Counted from the first letter of the stretch, positions 21,558 to 33,309 are shown. The stretch: 64,000 nt of DNA from Solicoccozyma terricola (GCA_001600875.1 BCLD01000024.1:1-64000); one strand, 5' to 3'. Translations and numbers: made by a program. The notes: generated by a model from the sequence alone, not told the origin.

Positions 21558-21795
21558 AATCTGCCCAATTTATCTGCACGATTTATCTGCGCGATTCAAT
21601 ATGCTCGATTTGTCTGCGCGATTTATCTACACGGTTTAAATGCGCTGTGTGAATTCCGGTAACACCAACAGCCTTGCGTTGTGCAACGCAAAACGATTCA
21701 TTTGCAAAGATTTGGATTCGCAATGATGAAGGAAATGTATCGTGAGCAACATCGCCTGCATATCCCGCTTAGCGGAATTGATTTATGTTTACATA
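21558..21795 (-). repeat. right arm of inverted repeat with 13-bp iteron-like array
   Basis: Read on the minus strand, it matches the 18320-18560 arm block for block. It contains a perfect 18-bp palindrome TTGCGTTGTGCAACGCAA at 21674-21691 and the units ATTTATCTGCACG, ATTTATCTGCGCG, ATTTGTCTGCGCG and ATTTATCTACACG (plus-strand sense) at 21570-21640. Arms are about 240 bp and roughly 3 kb apart, arrays facing inward. Confidence 0.8.
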
Positions 21796-23120
21796 GCCAT
21801 CGAACAGGACGCGTTCCTCCACTATCAGGTCTTCCCATGTTGGATAGGTTTATCTGCTGTACAGAGGCTTGGACAGCCCTGGAATTGCGTTCTACATATG
21901 TAAATAGAAAAGCACACGACGAGACGGGGTAGGACTTTGAACTCTGACCATTGAGTAAAGTAGATAAATCACATAGACCTATCGTCCCAGCCATTGATGC
22001 TTTTCCCACTTTCGTGTCACTGGACACCTAATCAATCGACACGCCCTGCGAACGAAGACTATTATCGAGTGTGGCGTCTCGAGTTCTCAGCAATGGCCGT
22101 AGTTGAACTTGGTGGTTGGCTGTGTCAGAGGAGTTCACATATAAATGGCGCTCAGTTTGCCTTCATCACTCTTGAAGGAAGCCGAGCCCGAAGTTCCTCC
22201 TCCAGACGGTGCAACTGATTGTCTTGCAGTTTGCGAGGCGTTCTCATGTGGGACTCCCAGCCAGGAGCGGAAAACGATTTTGACTATGAGCTGCTTGCTG
22301 TCTTCATGGAAGCAGCGCCAGGACAGCCAGCTGCTTCCGGGGACTAGTAAGACATCGAGACCACTCGTCAAGATGAAGGCGGAGTCAATATCAAGCAGTC
22401 TCACAGTCTATAGATCCGACCATTAATCTGCGGGACCGCTTCCCCGCTGAGATGTTTGACAGCGATCAGGCGAACAGACAAATCGTCCTTGTGATGATAG
22501 AAGGGGCAAGATGAGAAGATCTGGTAGTCTTTGTGGGAGCGCCCACGGCACTCACAGATTGGTGTGTTTTTCACGACGAAGGCTTCTCGTTATTAAGAAT
22601 CTGGCACTTTTTCCACATCAAGGGACTGTTTACAGCTGGCGTTTTTCTTACCCACCAAATTCAAGGGGGTTATTAGCCTTGGTCCTCTTTATCCGTGCTG
22701 CGAACAAATCTGACCTATGCTAAGGCAAATCACCATTTAATGGTGTCACGTTAAATCTTCCGTTGATGGCTAGAAAGGAGCAATAGGGTCAGCATGATGG
22801 AGTTTGATGGAGTTTGATGCGTTTTGCCCTTTCAAGCCTCACTTCCCCAATCATTCTCTCAGTTAATCTTTAGTGATATAGAGCACTTGATCAATCTCTT
22901 GCTTCCCGCTAGCCTGGTATACAAAGCAACTCACATGAATCCTAAGGGCTGTTGCGAGGTTATAACGCGGCTGGAAGGAGGAAGGTGTAGTAGCCAGTGA
23001 CAAAAACCTTTTCTGCGGAAGGCCGGTAGGTGGTGAAAGAGTTGGGCGACAGCGACCAAAGTCAAGCACCGCCACCTCCCTCCGTACATGTGTCCTGACT
23101 CGAATACCACTCTGCCAAAC
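21796..23120. other. no gene recognised
   Basis: Frames up to about 90 codons on both strands, none with a family signature. Confidence 0.35.
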
Positions 23121-23123
23121 GCT

Positions 23124-23817
23124 TTAACTTTTAATGTTAAACAAACATACATCTCTGATAAAAAACATAGCCGAAGAAACGGCAAAATCTGATTGAGATC
23201 GAAAGCTGGAATACAACGGCTCTTCCAAATTGAGCCACACGCATCTCTCTCTACACCACGATCTCCTCTCCTCCATGCTTGAAAGAGTCGACCACGACCA
23301 CCTTTCTTTCAATTCCAACAGCCCCAGAACCTTATCGGTATGTTCTCGAGCCTTTTTGGACAAGAACTCGATGACGAACGGGGGATTTTCGCTTTATCTG
23401 ACCAACCACTTCTTCGACGAGCTCTGCGATTTCCGATCCGTAATCCATTTGTCGGATGAGAGCTTCTCGTTCGTTTCGGTGGCGCCAGGAGGTGACTAGC
23501 GAATTGACGGTTTCACGATGGGTGGCTTCGAAGTCGCTGCTGAAGCAGATGGCTTGGTAGGCTTCGATGAGTGTGCCCATAAGAGCTTTGATGGAGGTAA
23601 CGAGAGCAGCTGGCGGGGCCGTTGGTCTTGTAGCCGTAGCCGTAGGAGTGGCGAGGTTTGGCGCGGGCGGACGGATCGAGGGAACTGCGCATGTACTCGC
23701 GATGGCAGATACTTGAATGGTTGTGGGGAGTGATATGGCCACACCTCCTTGTCGGACTGCTGTGGTGATACCGTTGATCTGAATGGCGGTTGGGGTTGCG
23801 GCGGCCCCTGGGTTCAC
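23124..23817 (-). pseudogene. unrecognised gene fragment next to a copia protease remnant
   Basis: A 161-residue minus-strand frame begins Ala/Thr/Pro-rich and becomes helical and charged: IKALMGTLIEAYQAI, RQMDYGSEIAELVEEVV. After a frame change it continues FVIEFLSKKAREHTDKVLG. It looks like real coding sequence of an alpha-helical protein, but I cannot name the family. Its 5' side joins a copia protease fragment (23814-24085) by a frameshift, so the true start is lost. Confidence 0.4.
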
Positions 23818-24085
23818 TCTTGGCCAAGGAAGGCCCTATCCTCGGCAAAGGTCCACTGTTGATTCCCGGCGGCTTGGCCGACACTGAGAAGGTTGCGACC
23901 TAGAGCAGGGACATGTAGGACATTGTCAAGGGTGGTGTGACGGAGTTGGAGAGACCCAGCCTCAGTTGCTGTGATAGTAACTCCATTACCGACAGTAATT
24001 CGCGCAGGTTTGGTGAGAGGAGCCAACCCTGTGAGCAGTCGCTTGTCGTGCACCATGTGGTGGGTGGCTCCCGAATCAATGACCG
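23814..24085 (-). mobile_element. copia protease fragment
   Basis: The minus strand reads HMVHDKRLLTGLAPL, ITVGNGVTI and NVLHVPALGRNLLSVGQ, the region just after the DSG active site in copia polyproteins. It is truncated on both sides and lies head-to-head with the plus-strand gag copy at 24135. Confidence 0.85.
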
Positions 24086-24134
24086 GCGGTTGGATGAATG
24101 TTAACCTCGAAGACTCATCACAGCTATGGCTGCA

Positions 24135-25400
24135 TGTTCAGTTCGTGCTGGTTCGGCTCCTCCAACAGCACCAGAAAGGATTCAGACACTGATTTGACAG
24201 TGGAACAGTTGGATGAGTGGAGGAAGTGGCAGAAGCGAGAAGGAAAAGTACAGGGAGTGATCCGGACAATGGTCTCTGATGGGATTGTTATCGATATTCT
24301 GGACATGAATTCGGCCAAGCAAATGTGGGACTACATACTGGCAACACATCAACTCTACAGTCCTGAGGAACAAGCACAAGTCAGGGATGCCTTGGCAACC
24401 ATCAGGCTCAAGGACGATCCTTCGGCAGAGGAGATGGAGATACATCTTGAAGGATTCAACTCCCTTCTACTGCGTGCAAGGACTGCAAGCCTCAAGATTG
24501 ATGAGGGGGAAAGGATTGAACGATTCTTGGCAACACTGCCAAAGGCTCTTGCCATGCTGCGACTTCAATTCCGATTGGCAGATCCGATAAGGAAGACATG
24601 GCTTGAAGTCACAAAGCAATACAACCTTGAAGCGGCCGATAGAAAGCGTCCATCAGGAACAGGAAACCAAACAGGTTTTGCTCTATTGTCAAAGACAAAG
24701 ACGAAAGGTCGAACATCGACATTCCGCAAGAGGAATGCGGCACATGAAGAGTGTTGGAACTGTCACAAGACTGGCCATTTTGCTCGAGACTGTTGGGCAC
24801 CCAAGAATGATGCAAACAACAAGAAATTCGAACGATCTAAGCAGCGGTTTCGGAGGCCCAAGCCAAAGAACTATCAGCAAGAAGATGCAAGCTCATACAA
24901 AGGCGATGCCATGGCCACTCAGAGCGAAGATACGATGGCATGGGCATGTACTGTCTTCAACAAATTGATGCCAACCCAGTCGAAATGGCTCTGGGATGTA
25001 GATTATGGCATGGCAAGCAATGCCAAGGACGAACATAAAGAGGATCAGTGTGACGCATCACAGGAATCAGCGNTCCATCAACAGAACACACAGGCAATGA
25101 GTGCCATGGAAGGGGCCGCTCCCATTCCAACTGCACTTCAAATTATGATTAAACCGACAGAACTTGAGTGGATTATCGACAGTGGAGCAACCCATCATGT
25201 GACACCATTGCGACAAGCATTGACCAACATCTCATCACTCAACAAAGCAATCGCTTTCTTACTGCATCAAAGACATCAATGATTGCAAGAGAAAAAGGAG
25301 AAATGAAAGTGAAGATGGCTTCCGGACGCATTCTGACAATCACAGACGTTCACTATGTCCCTGAATTGCGGGTCAATCTTCAGTCTCCAAGCAGTATGAA
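24135..25400 (+). mobile_element. copia A copy: gag, CCHC knuckle, protease (both ends missing)
   Basis: Nearly identical to the minus-strand segment at about 5150-6400. Carries LTVEQLDEWRKWQKRE, the knuckle CWNCHKTGHFARDC and protease WIIDSGATHHVTP. It keeps residues lost in copia A, so the two come from a common source. A one-base loss near 24180 breaks the gag start. It shares the protease-region frameshift near 25255 and an N at the equivalent place (25073). The match ends after NLQSPSS, where an R1 fragment begins. Confidence 0.92.
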
Positions 25401-25424
25401 CGTAGATAACAACGAACGATGACT

Positions 25425-25545
25425 GTACCCTGCACATGACGGCAATGCCAGCTGTGATGAGCCTGTGTCAACCTTCGGTCCCGAACATTTCTGGCGATTG
25501 GAGGAATCTTGATAGGTCTTTTCAAGACCATGTTAATCCGTGGAA
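25425..25545 (-). repeat. R1 fragment
   Basis: CATGACGGCAATGCCAGCTG and the following approximately 100 bp match the R1 copies at about 17871-17935 and 62945-63060. It is wedged between two copia fragments. Confidence 0.75.
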
Positions 25546-26210
25546 GAACGTTCCCGCCACATCGACGTGTACAAGATCACCATCCCTTGCTCCTCGAGGG
25601 CTATGACCAGTCTTTGGTAATCTTGGCATCTTCTGTTGTTGACAGATCTCACAGTCCATTGCACGGAAGCTGTCCGCTTCCGCTGACTTGTAGTCTATTG
25701 CTAGCAAACCCATCCTTTGCTAGCTCGAGTAGTTTCTTTTGACCTATAGGACCCATGTGTTGGTGTTTGGCCTCGAGGCTTGCCTTTGCCTTTACCAATG
25801 GTCCGGTTAAGAACATGGTTGCTGTTGTTAATGGTCTGATTGCCTCTATACTGGTTACCCATAGTCCTCTTTGGCGATACATTCTAAGGAGTTCATGCCC
25901 TCGCGTGATCTGACCGCCGTTGGAGGTCATGCTGAATTCCAGCCATGGAAGCCCATTCGGCTTCCTGAGAGTAGGTTCACCCTCGAGGTTGGGACATGGT
26001 GGACATCTTTGATAGTCACCATCCATCCCGAATTCATCCTCACTTTGATATCTCCTTTCTCCAATGCAATCAATGTTGATGCCGCCGCTGTTGCAAACAT
26101 GAGAGGTTGATCTAGCCTAGTCATGTTGGTTAACACTCCTCGTAAGGGAGTCATGTGGTGTGTGGCACCACTATCGACAATCCAGGCAATATCTTTCGGG
26201 AGGGGGTGCT
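25520..26210 (-). mobile_element. copia D fragment: protease tail and GAG-pre-integrase
   Basis: Minus-strand pieces MTPLRGVLTNMTRLDQ, ALEKGDIKVRMNSGWMVTI, VHHVPTSRVNLLS, HQHMGPIGQKKLLELAK, CEICQQQKMPRLPKTG and VHVDVAG follow the order of copia A but are clearly divergent. Several frameshifts are present. The integrase core is missing. Confidence 0.85.
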
Positions 26211-26480
26211 AAAGCACAAAGAGCGATATTCAAGATACGCCTTGACATCATCGCACTCCCACTTGTGTCCCGTGGCACTCTTGTTCATGCTCAAGAGGTT
26301 GCGACCAAGCGCTGGGGCACGTAGGAGATCGACGAGCTTGACGCCATGGAGTTGCGGAGTGCCGGACTCTGTCACCGGGACAACTTCGTTCTTTCCGACC
26401 ATGATTTTAGCGGGTTGCACTGTAGGCAGCGACCTGATGATGCGCTGTATCGATGATTCGAAGTTCGGTAACGACCCGAC
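26211..26480 (-). mobile_element. copia protease-region fragment
   Basis: The minus strand reads PAKIMVGKNEVVPVTESG, VKLVDLLRAPALGRNLLS and SATGHKWE. It matches the plus-strand element at 45230-45400 (VKLVDLLQAPALGRNLLS), so both belong to one family. Confidence 0.8.
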
Positions 26481-26629
26481 AAGAGCCGACATGTCATGAA
26501 CAAAAGACGAATATTCAAACTCATCGAACAAGTGGATGACGAGACGCGCGTCGTGCACATTGAGGACACAAAAACGACCTTTTCGGAATATCTCGACAGA
26601 GCCCTCTTTGATTCGCGACTCGGCTTCTC

Positions 26630-26839
26630 ACAGGTCTGCCGGAGAAGAGTGTCAAGAATTGGTTCTTTATCATGGAGGCGAGAGGCGACCAGTTGGGCAC
26701 GGTCACTGAACTGATGGATCAGGGACTGTTCCAAGCTACGCTGGATAGCGTATATCCTTTGGAGCAGTTCGAAGAGGCGGCAAAGAAGTTGGCGACCGGA
26801 AATACCAGGGGCAAGGTTGTCCTGGATCCCACGGCTTGA
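26630..26839 (+). pseudogene. zinc-type/quinone oxidoreductase C-terminal tail
   Basis: The plus strand reads GLPEKSVKNWFFIMEARGDQ, ELMDQGLFQATLDSVYPLEQ, FEEAAKKLATGNTRGKVVLD and TGA at 26837-26839. This is the characteristic C-terminus of medium-chain dehydrogenases/quinone reductases (NADPH-dependent). The nucleotide-binding domain is not found upstream, where copia sequence lies on the opposite strand. Confidence 0.8.
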
Positions 26840-27137
26840 TTGGTACGGGCGAAGGTATGATCTCTGTTTTGTGTCAGTTAAAACATAATAGTTGGGAAAT
26901 AAATTCTATGTGAAGATAGATTACATTCATCAGGCTTAGGTATGGCAATCCACCTCGTATGGAGGAGTTGATCGCGCGAGGGGAGATGGACGGGGAGAGA
27001 AAGGAGGGTGTATGAGTGGGTGTGGCGGGAGGTAACACAAGACAAAGCTGACGCTGTTCACAGATACTACGCTGCCTACCTTCAATTCTTCCACCAATCG
27101 GTCGACACTCTGGGACCAAAAAAGACATTTGAAAAGT

Positions 27138-27316
27138 GTTAGAAAGAATGCTTCTGTCTATAGAGTGGTGCTGTCTAGTCTACATTTGTCTGCTATATAT
27201 ACTTGAGCTGGAGGGAGTGAACCTTCTAGGTCATTGGTGGAGATTTCTCCATCAGAACCCTGAGCAATCTCCAGAATGTTCTAGGAAAATTTGCCACTCA
27301 GAGTCGTCATTCAACA
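27138..27316 (-). repeat. 3' LTR of copia B (179 bp)
   Basis: Minus-strand orientation starts TGTTGAATGACG and ends TTTCTAACA; it contains a TATATATA box. Related LTRs are at 37005-37184 (plus) and 42269-42492 (minus). Confidence 0.88.
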
Positions 27317-27333
27317 CTCCTCACTCCCGGAAG
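27317..27333 (-). promoter_or_regulatory. polypurine tract of copia B
   Basis: The minus strand reads CTTCCGGGAGTGAGGAG immediately before the 3' LTR. The same CTTCCGGGAGTGAGGAG precedes the LTR at 42269-42492, confirming its role in plus-strand priming. Confidence 0.75.
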
Positions 27334-30286
27334 TCACATCCTTCAGTCCCATTTGACCACGGATAATGCTGAAGCGACGGGAGTCGAGAGGCTTTGTGAG
27401 GATTTCTGCCAACATCTGTTCTGTTGGGCAGTACTCCAATTTGATCTTCTTCTCCAACCAGAGTTCCCTCGCATGCTTGTAGCGAATGTCAATGTGCTTT
27501 GAGTGAACAGTGAAAGTGCCATTCTTCACTGTAAGCATAGCACCTTGATTGTCGCCATATATCGTGCCAGTGGCTCCTCCTTGTCGCCTAGAAGCTGTTG
27601 TAGGAGCATGGCTAGCCATTTGATATTCTTGCAAGCTTGCGAGATGCCTATGTACTCGCTTTCATGTGAGGATGTCACGATTGATCGTTGGCGTTTGCTG
27701 GACCAATTGACGAGAGCTCCAAAGGCCTATATGAGGTAGCCAGAAGTCGATCGTTTTGTTTTCACATCACTGGCAAAGTCCGAATCGTAAAAGACTGCCA
27801 ATGATGGCCCTGCCTGTCCACCAAGCACCAGCGATAATGCCTTTGTTCCTTGAACATAACGGAGGACTCGTTTCAAGCAATGTCAGTGTTCCTCACTGGG
27901 ACAAGAGTTGAATCGTCCTAATACGCCCAGCGCAAATGTGATATCTGGCCTGCTGATGACAGAGAGATAATTGAGAGCGCCGAAGATTTCGAGATAAGGT
28001 GCAGAAGTAGTTTGACCCTTGTGGGTAGAGAGTTGTAAACCTTTCTCCATCGGCATTGCCGCACGTAAAGGAGCACTGTTGATCAGCCCAAATCGTTCCC
28101 CGAGCTGTTGAATGTAGGGTTGCTGATTGATTGAGATCGTCCGTTCCTCCCAGTTACGGGATACTTGCCTCCTCAACAGTGATCCACCATCGATTGTCCC
28201 TCTATCTTCAATCGCGTAGGCGTTGCCAAGCTGCTTTATTGTGTCTTGTGTGTTGGCAGCTGAGCCTGCTACAGCGATGTCGTCCACATAGAGAATCACA
28301 AGTGTGATTTGACCATCCTGGAGTCGACGGAAGAAGCATGGGTCTGCCTCAAGAGCAACAAAGCCCAACTGCCGCAGACAGTTGGAGATCGCTTCGTAAC
28401 ACTGCGCTGCTGCTTGCTTCAGCCCGTAGATTGCCTTGTGGAGCCGCAAGCATGTTCCTTCATGTGATGGATATCCTGGAATTGGAGTCAGATATAGCTC
28501 CTCCTGCAGCGTTCCGTTGAGGAATGCTGCAACAAAGTCCGCATAGCGCACATCCAGGTTGTGCAGAGCTGCATAGGCGAGGAACACCCTGATGGAGGTA
28601 CTGCTTGCCACCGGCGCATATGTGACCTGGAAGTCGATCCCGGGTACCTGTGTAAACCCTCGAGCACACAGACGGGCCTTGTACTTCGTGATGTTGCCAT
28701 CCTTGTCCATTTTGAGGGCAAACACCCATTTGACTGAGATGAGGTTGCGACCTTTAGGGATTGGGACTGAACTCCAGACCTGCTTTGTTGCCATATTCGT
28801 CATTCCTTGTCCATAGCTTGCCGCCAATGCCCGCTGTCTGGTCTAGACAAAGCCTATTTAACGGTTTGTGGTGCCAAGGAACTGCCGGTGTCTGCGTGCA
28901 GGTGTCAAGTCCTGTTCCTCAGTGAGCGCATTTATTAACCCTGCCGATGTCGCTGAGGCGAATCCTATAATTGATGGGCGGCAGTTCCCTTCGCCCTCGA
29001 GAGACCGCCAATGGTGCAACTTCCCTCTTAGTCCCTACTTCCGTTCCGACATTGGGAGTTTCAGGTGAAGGTGAGCGTTGGTTATATGTTTCAGGTTGAG
29101 CATCTGCTATTTCAGACGATTCTTGGGCACTTTCAGAGCGATCCTGGATGACGATTGGATAAGGGTGGTTTCAGTTGATCCTTGAGTCGTGTGCGTGGTT
29201 ACTGTTTTCGTACGTCCCTCTTTGCCCTGCAGTGGTGGTGGTCGCTAATCCACCCTGAAGTTCCGGGAGTAAATGGCTTTGGTCGTTGCTTCAATGACAA
29301 AGCGCCATGCCTTCTTGCCAGCCTCGCAGCCATAGCCTAAGAAGCGACACGCCAAGTACTTGGTTTGGAAAGCACTGACTCCTTCATGTCGCACAAATGC
29401 ACGACTTCCGAAGGGAAAGAGGCCCTCAAGAGCCGGAGACTGTCCATGATAGGCCTGATATCGGGTTAGAGGTGCCATGTTGGATGCAGGACTGCGATTA
29501 AGCAGGAATGTTGCCGTTGCTAGAGCTTCGGGCCACCAGCTTGCTGCAATACCCGCACCATGTAAGAGAGCAGTGACGAGGGTTTCCAGTGTGCGATTGT
29601 AACGTTCCGCTTTTCCATTCTGTTGCGGAGTGTAAGGAATGGTTGTTTCGTGTCGAATTCCCTTTGTTGCACATATGTCTCTGATTGCGTCATTGACGAA
29701 TTCTGTACCATTGTCCGACATGAATACTTGAGCAGAGCGGCCGCTCTGTCGCTCCTCCTGCAGCAGCCATGCTGTGATGGTTGGTGCAACGTCACTCTTT
29801 GCCTTGAGAAAGAACGTCCAGACATAACTGCTGGCTTCATCAACCAACACCAACATTGCTAGGAGGTAGAGGACCTTTGATATCCATGTGGATGCGAGTG
29901 AGAGGTGTGGTGATAGAACGACTACGCTCCTCCGGAAAGGCTGATCGATGAAGTTTGCCAGCAAGGCATGCTTGGCAGAGCGATGTATCCAGTATGTTGA
30001 GTTCCTTTGTAGTGATGGGAATGAGAGACGCTTCTGCCAGGGTGATGAGGGTCTGTTTTGAGGCATGGCCCATTCGACGATGCCACTGCATTGCTTTGTC
30101 CTCCTCCTCAATACCAGTTTCATCAAATGCGGCATAGGTTGATGATGCCAAATGCTGGATGGTCGCTTGGACGATGAGTAGGCGACTGGATCTGTCTGGT
30201 TTTGCCACCAATGTAACATCTTTTCTTCCCATGGAGTCGCACATCCCCATTTGAGGAAATTTGCCACTCAGAGTCGCCATTCAACA

Positions 30287-30845
30287 CTCATTTAACTCAG
30301 ATCGCCCGGCCCCATCGAAAGCTTCTCCGTCGGCATACTTCCTCTGAGACACCAACTCTTTGGTTTGTAGTCCATTTGCCTTCTTTCCAGGGCCTCGTTT
30401 TCGAATGAACGCTACATATACGCACGGATCGTCTCCACTTCTCTTCGCGCAAGCGCTACACGAAGAAGGTGGTACACCATCGCACTTGAGTTTGCGGAGT
30501 CGACAGTTGTTGCACGAGATGGGTTGTCGTTTGTCACTACGCCCTATAACTGATGACGCCCCGATGTCCGTGTGACGGCGTTTACCACCGCTGGAGGATG
30601 CTGTGGTTGAGCCGGTGAAGACGCAAGTCAGGTGGGGCCTTTGTTGCGCGCATTCTGATGTGACTACTCACTCCGGAACTTTGTTCCCACCTGGCTTCTG
30701 GTCAGGGATTGGTTTTGCAATTGGTCTTGCTGCGATTCTGGTGGTGGCAAGAAGAACGGCTCTGGCTGAGAACATTCGTTATGTGCTGGTGATGGGTCGG
30801 AAGATCAAATTCAGGCGAGAACCATCCTTGCCGACAGCCACCACA
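30287..30845. other. no gene recognised
   Basis: Short plus-strand frames at 30360-30575 and 30603-30863 show no family signature. Confidence 0.35.
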
Positions 30846-32521
30846 TCACTCACCTTGATATGACCGTTCCCGCTCCGCCTGCATCCCATCGCAGTATCCC
30901 TGTCGATATGCTTCTTGTATTGCTATTTCATACACCGCTTCCTGCTCAACGGCTCGTGACGCACCTTTCAAAAACGGTTTCGCCACATATGCTGGAGCAT
31001 TTCCATGAGATGTCGGTGTCGAGAGTACATAGGGGTATTCTCTTCCTCGCGTCACATCCTCCGACGAAGGTACCATTGACCCAGTGAGCAGTCCATGTCC
31101 CAGTTCTTTCAACCTCGGATCCACATTCCCACCGTTTCTCTCAACGAGAGCCTGGGTCAGTTTGGTTTGCAATGTCGGATCATCGTGCGTCATTAACGCC
31201 TGTCTTGCCACGTCTGATAAACACTCCTTGAACTGCTGCGTGAACGCCGGAGCGGAAAGCGATGCATTCATCGTATTTTCGCTAGACTCGACAGCAATAT
31301 GGCCTGTACGTCGTGGCCATTCGATAGACGCCTGAACCACCGGTGAAGGTGGCATAGCCTTCCGAGGAGTTTGTCGCTGGCCGTTGGCGCCCGGCTCGAC
31401 CCACTGACAAGCTTCGTTACTTCCAAAGGCGTTTCCACCAGGTTCATTGGCAATGGTAAGAGATGCATTCGACGTCGAATGCTTCGGCGACATTCGGGTG
31501 GCAGATTCAAAGGATGGGTCATTCGCCGTCGGATGAAAGACAGTCGCTTGGTCAGAGGGGCGGGGAGTGCATGTCCCGCGATATGACGGGTTGGTGAGAT
31601 CCACTTGAAAGAATGAACGAGACCTTCTTGTTGGAATCAGAAAGTTGGATGCCGTACCTGAATTGTCAATATTAATCTGTCCCCTAAGCCGAACGTCAAG
31701 ACAGTACCCATCCGAGACCAACCCATACTCCCGCTGGCCTACCTGGATCCTCGACGATACCGCCGCCGGTTGTAGCTCTTCACTGGCGCTTGTAGTGGTA
31801 GCGGTGAGATGAGGGGAGAGAAGGGGGGCAGAAAGGGAGACGAGGGAGTCGATGGAGATCCGCGAGTGGTCGTTGCTTTCACATTGCAAAGAGAGAGCGA
31901 GGCCACCTTGTTCTCGTCGCAGTGTCCCAGAAGGTTCGTTAGGTGGAGGTGGTGGCGGTTGTGGCATGGATAGAGAGGATATATATGTTGGTGGCTTGGT
32001 GTTTGTTGGTCCCGTTAGCAAACTGGAATGATGTGAGAAAGTCAAGGGTGACATCTCAGAACTCGTTTGTCTCTTTGCAAGTCCTTGCAACGCTTCAGAA
32101 TGACGCATGGTGTGTTGTGCTCCCGAGCTTCGCGGATCAGTAGTTTGGGACATACGACGGTCATTGGGTTGAAGAGGGATCATTTGGGACAGCGGATGTA
32201 AAGCCCCAGGTGCTTGACCGTGTTGTGAGTGTCGCGAAGGTCTCTCGGTCATCGAAGATGGTCCCGCGACGGTCGCCTCGCCCTTATTAGCATCTCGCTG
32301 CTGCCAATGTCTATCTTGTATCCTCTTTCCTTTGTCACGGTGAAGATTATTGCTACGAGTAACGCTGCCCTCTTGTCCCTCTCTCTTTCCACCGCAGGCA
32401 AGTTAGGGCCACCCGTGGACATGTCCACGTCCGAGGAACCGTCTTTCGAACGACCTCGAGGCGTCATGTTTGTGTGTGCATCGCCCAAAAGATGACCAGC
32501 GTGAGTGATAGGTGTTGACAT
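30846..32521 (-). CDS. Pro/Ser-rich hypothetical protein, full-length paralogue
   Basis: Two exons. Exon 1 starts MSTPITHAGHLLGDAH at 32521 and reads to RDKRAALL. An intron of about 57 nt (GTAGCAATAATC to GGCAG) leads into SSMTERPSRHSQHG and a 468-codon frame ending RQGYCDGMQAERERSYQGE. The N-terminal half is Pro/Ser/Thr-rich. The C-terminal half is more ordered: FTQQFKECLSDVARQALM, TKLTQALVERNGG, EAVYEIAIQEAYRQG, predicted helical. A truncated paralogue is at 14868-15752. No signal peptide or membrane segment. Family not recognised; possibly a lineage-specific nuclear or cytosolic protein. Confidence 0.65.
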
Positions 32522-33300
32522 AGAGGGCAGTCACGGATGGGATGTTGGTCAGCAGGTGTGAAGTTGCAGGGATCGACGGCAACCCTGCTCGGTGGTATTA
32601 GAAGGCGAGACGTAGCCGCAGACGGCATAATCTCGTTGTATCCGACTTGGTGGCACCTTGTCGATCCTCCCGCTCAGGCATTGAGCCGTTGTTTACATCC
32701 GAGTCTGCGATTCCAACTCATCCGGGATGCATCGAGAAGTTACGGAACCAATAAACACTTAACCGCCCTAGCCCCCCCAGAGATTCTAACTACCGAGGTG
32801 TTTTTACTGCCGTCAGATAATCGGGTGCTTATACCCCCGATCTACGCCGAATGCATAAAAGCCCCACTCATCCTCCGCACCGCTTCAGCTTCCTGTTCAG
32901 TCAAATGACCACCGACGTGGCCGTAGTGACCACATTCGCCCTCCTCTTTCCAACATAAGAGCGCTTCCCGGGTTCTGGTTGATCAGCTGAGCGAGTTATG
33001 GGTTGGTAGTGCAGAGCTATTGCGAACTTCGCGGTCATCTAATCATGGCGTTCTTCGGAATCAGCCGGAAAAGCGCCAAGTCGACATCCCCGATGCGTCC
33101 AAGAAGTTCTCGATTCCCATTCTATCGATTCCGACGCTCAATCACCTGTGATAGAAGCGCTTGGAGGGCCTGGTGCGTGAGAGCGCATTTTCCACCTCCA
33201 AGTGATACTCCCTTCCCGACGCAATTCACATGTCCTATGTCATGTGACACACATACACCGAACGGAATCGTGCCTAAAATCGCGCCAGCAAAAGGGAATG
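32522..33300. other. no gene recognised
   Basis: Plus-strand frames of 123 and 104 codons (32537-32908, 33003-33317) lack any family signature and are probably chance. Confidence 0.35.
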
Positions 33301-33309
33301 CTGCAAACT

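Larger units (their letters stand above)
27138..30286 (-). mobile_element. Ty1/copia retrotransposon B lacking gag and most of the 5' LTR
   Basis: On the minus strand: 33 bp of 5' LTR end (30254-30286), then GAG-pre-integrase (MQWHRRMGHASKQTL, CQACLAGK). Integrase follows (IHMDIKGP, MSDNGTEF, PYTPQQNGKAERYNR; 29245-30280), then reverse transcriptase (VKWVFALKMDKDGN, LVILYVDDI; 27883-28827) and RNase H (GDNQGAM, SKHIDIRYKHARE). The polyprotein ends DVTSGSEEC at 27311, overlapping the 3' LTR. Small frameshifts separate integrase from RT and RT from RNase H. No target-site duplication is apparent at the two ends. Confidence 0.93.

Noticed and set aside
18320..21795. Starship-type giant mobile element
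   Set aside because: No tyrosine-recombinase captain gene is visible, and the bracketed interval is only about 3.5 kb.
24098..25422. Programmed frameshift between gag-protease and pol of copia A
   Set aside because: The frame change lies after the protease DSG motif, away from the usual gag-pol border. No slippery heptamer is evident, and the two copies are nearly identical, so they do not give independent evidence.
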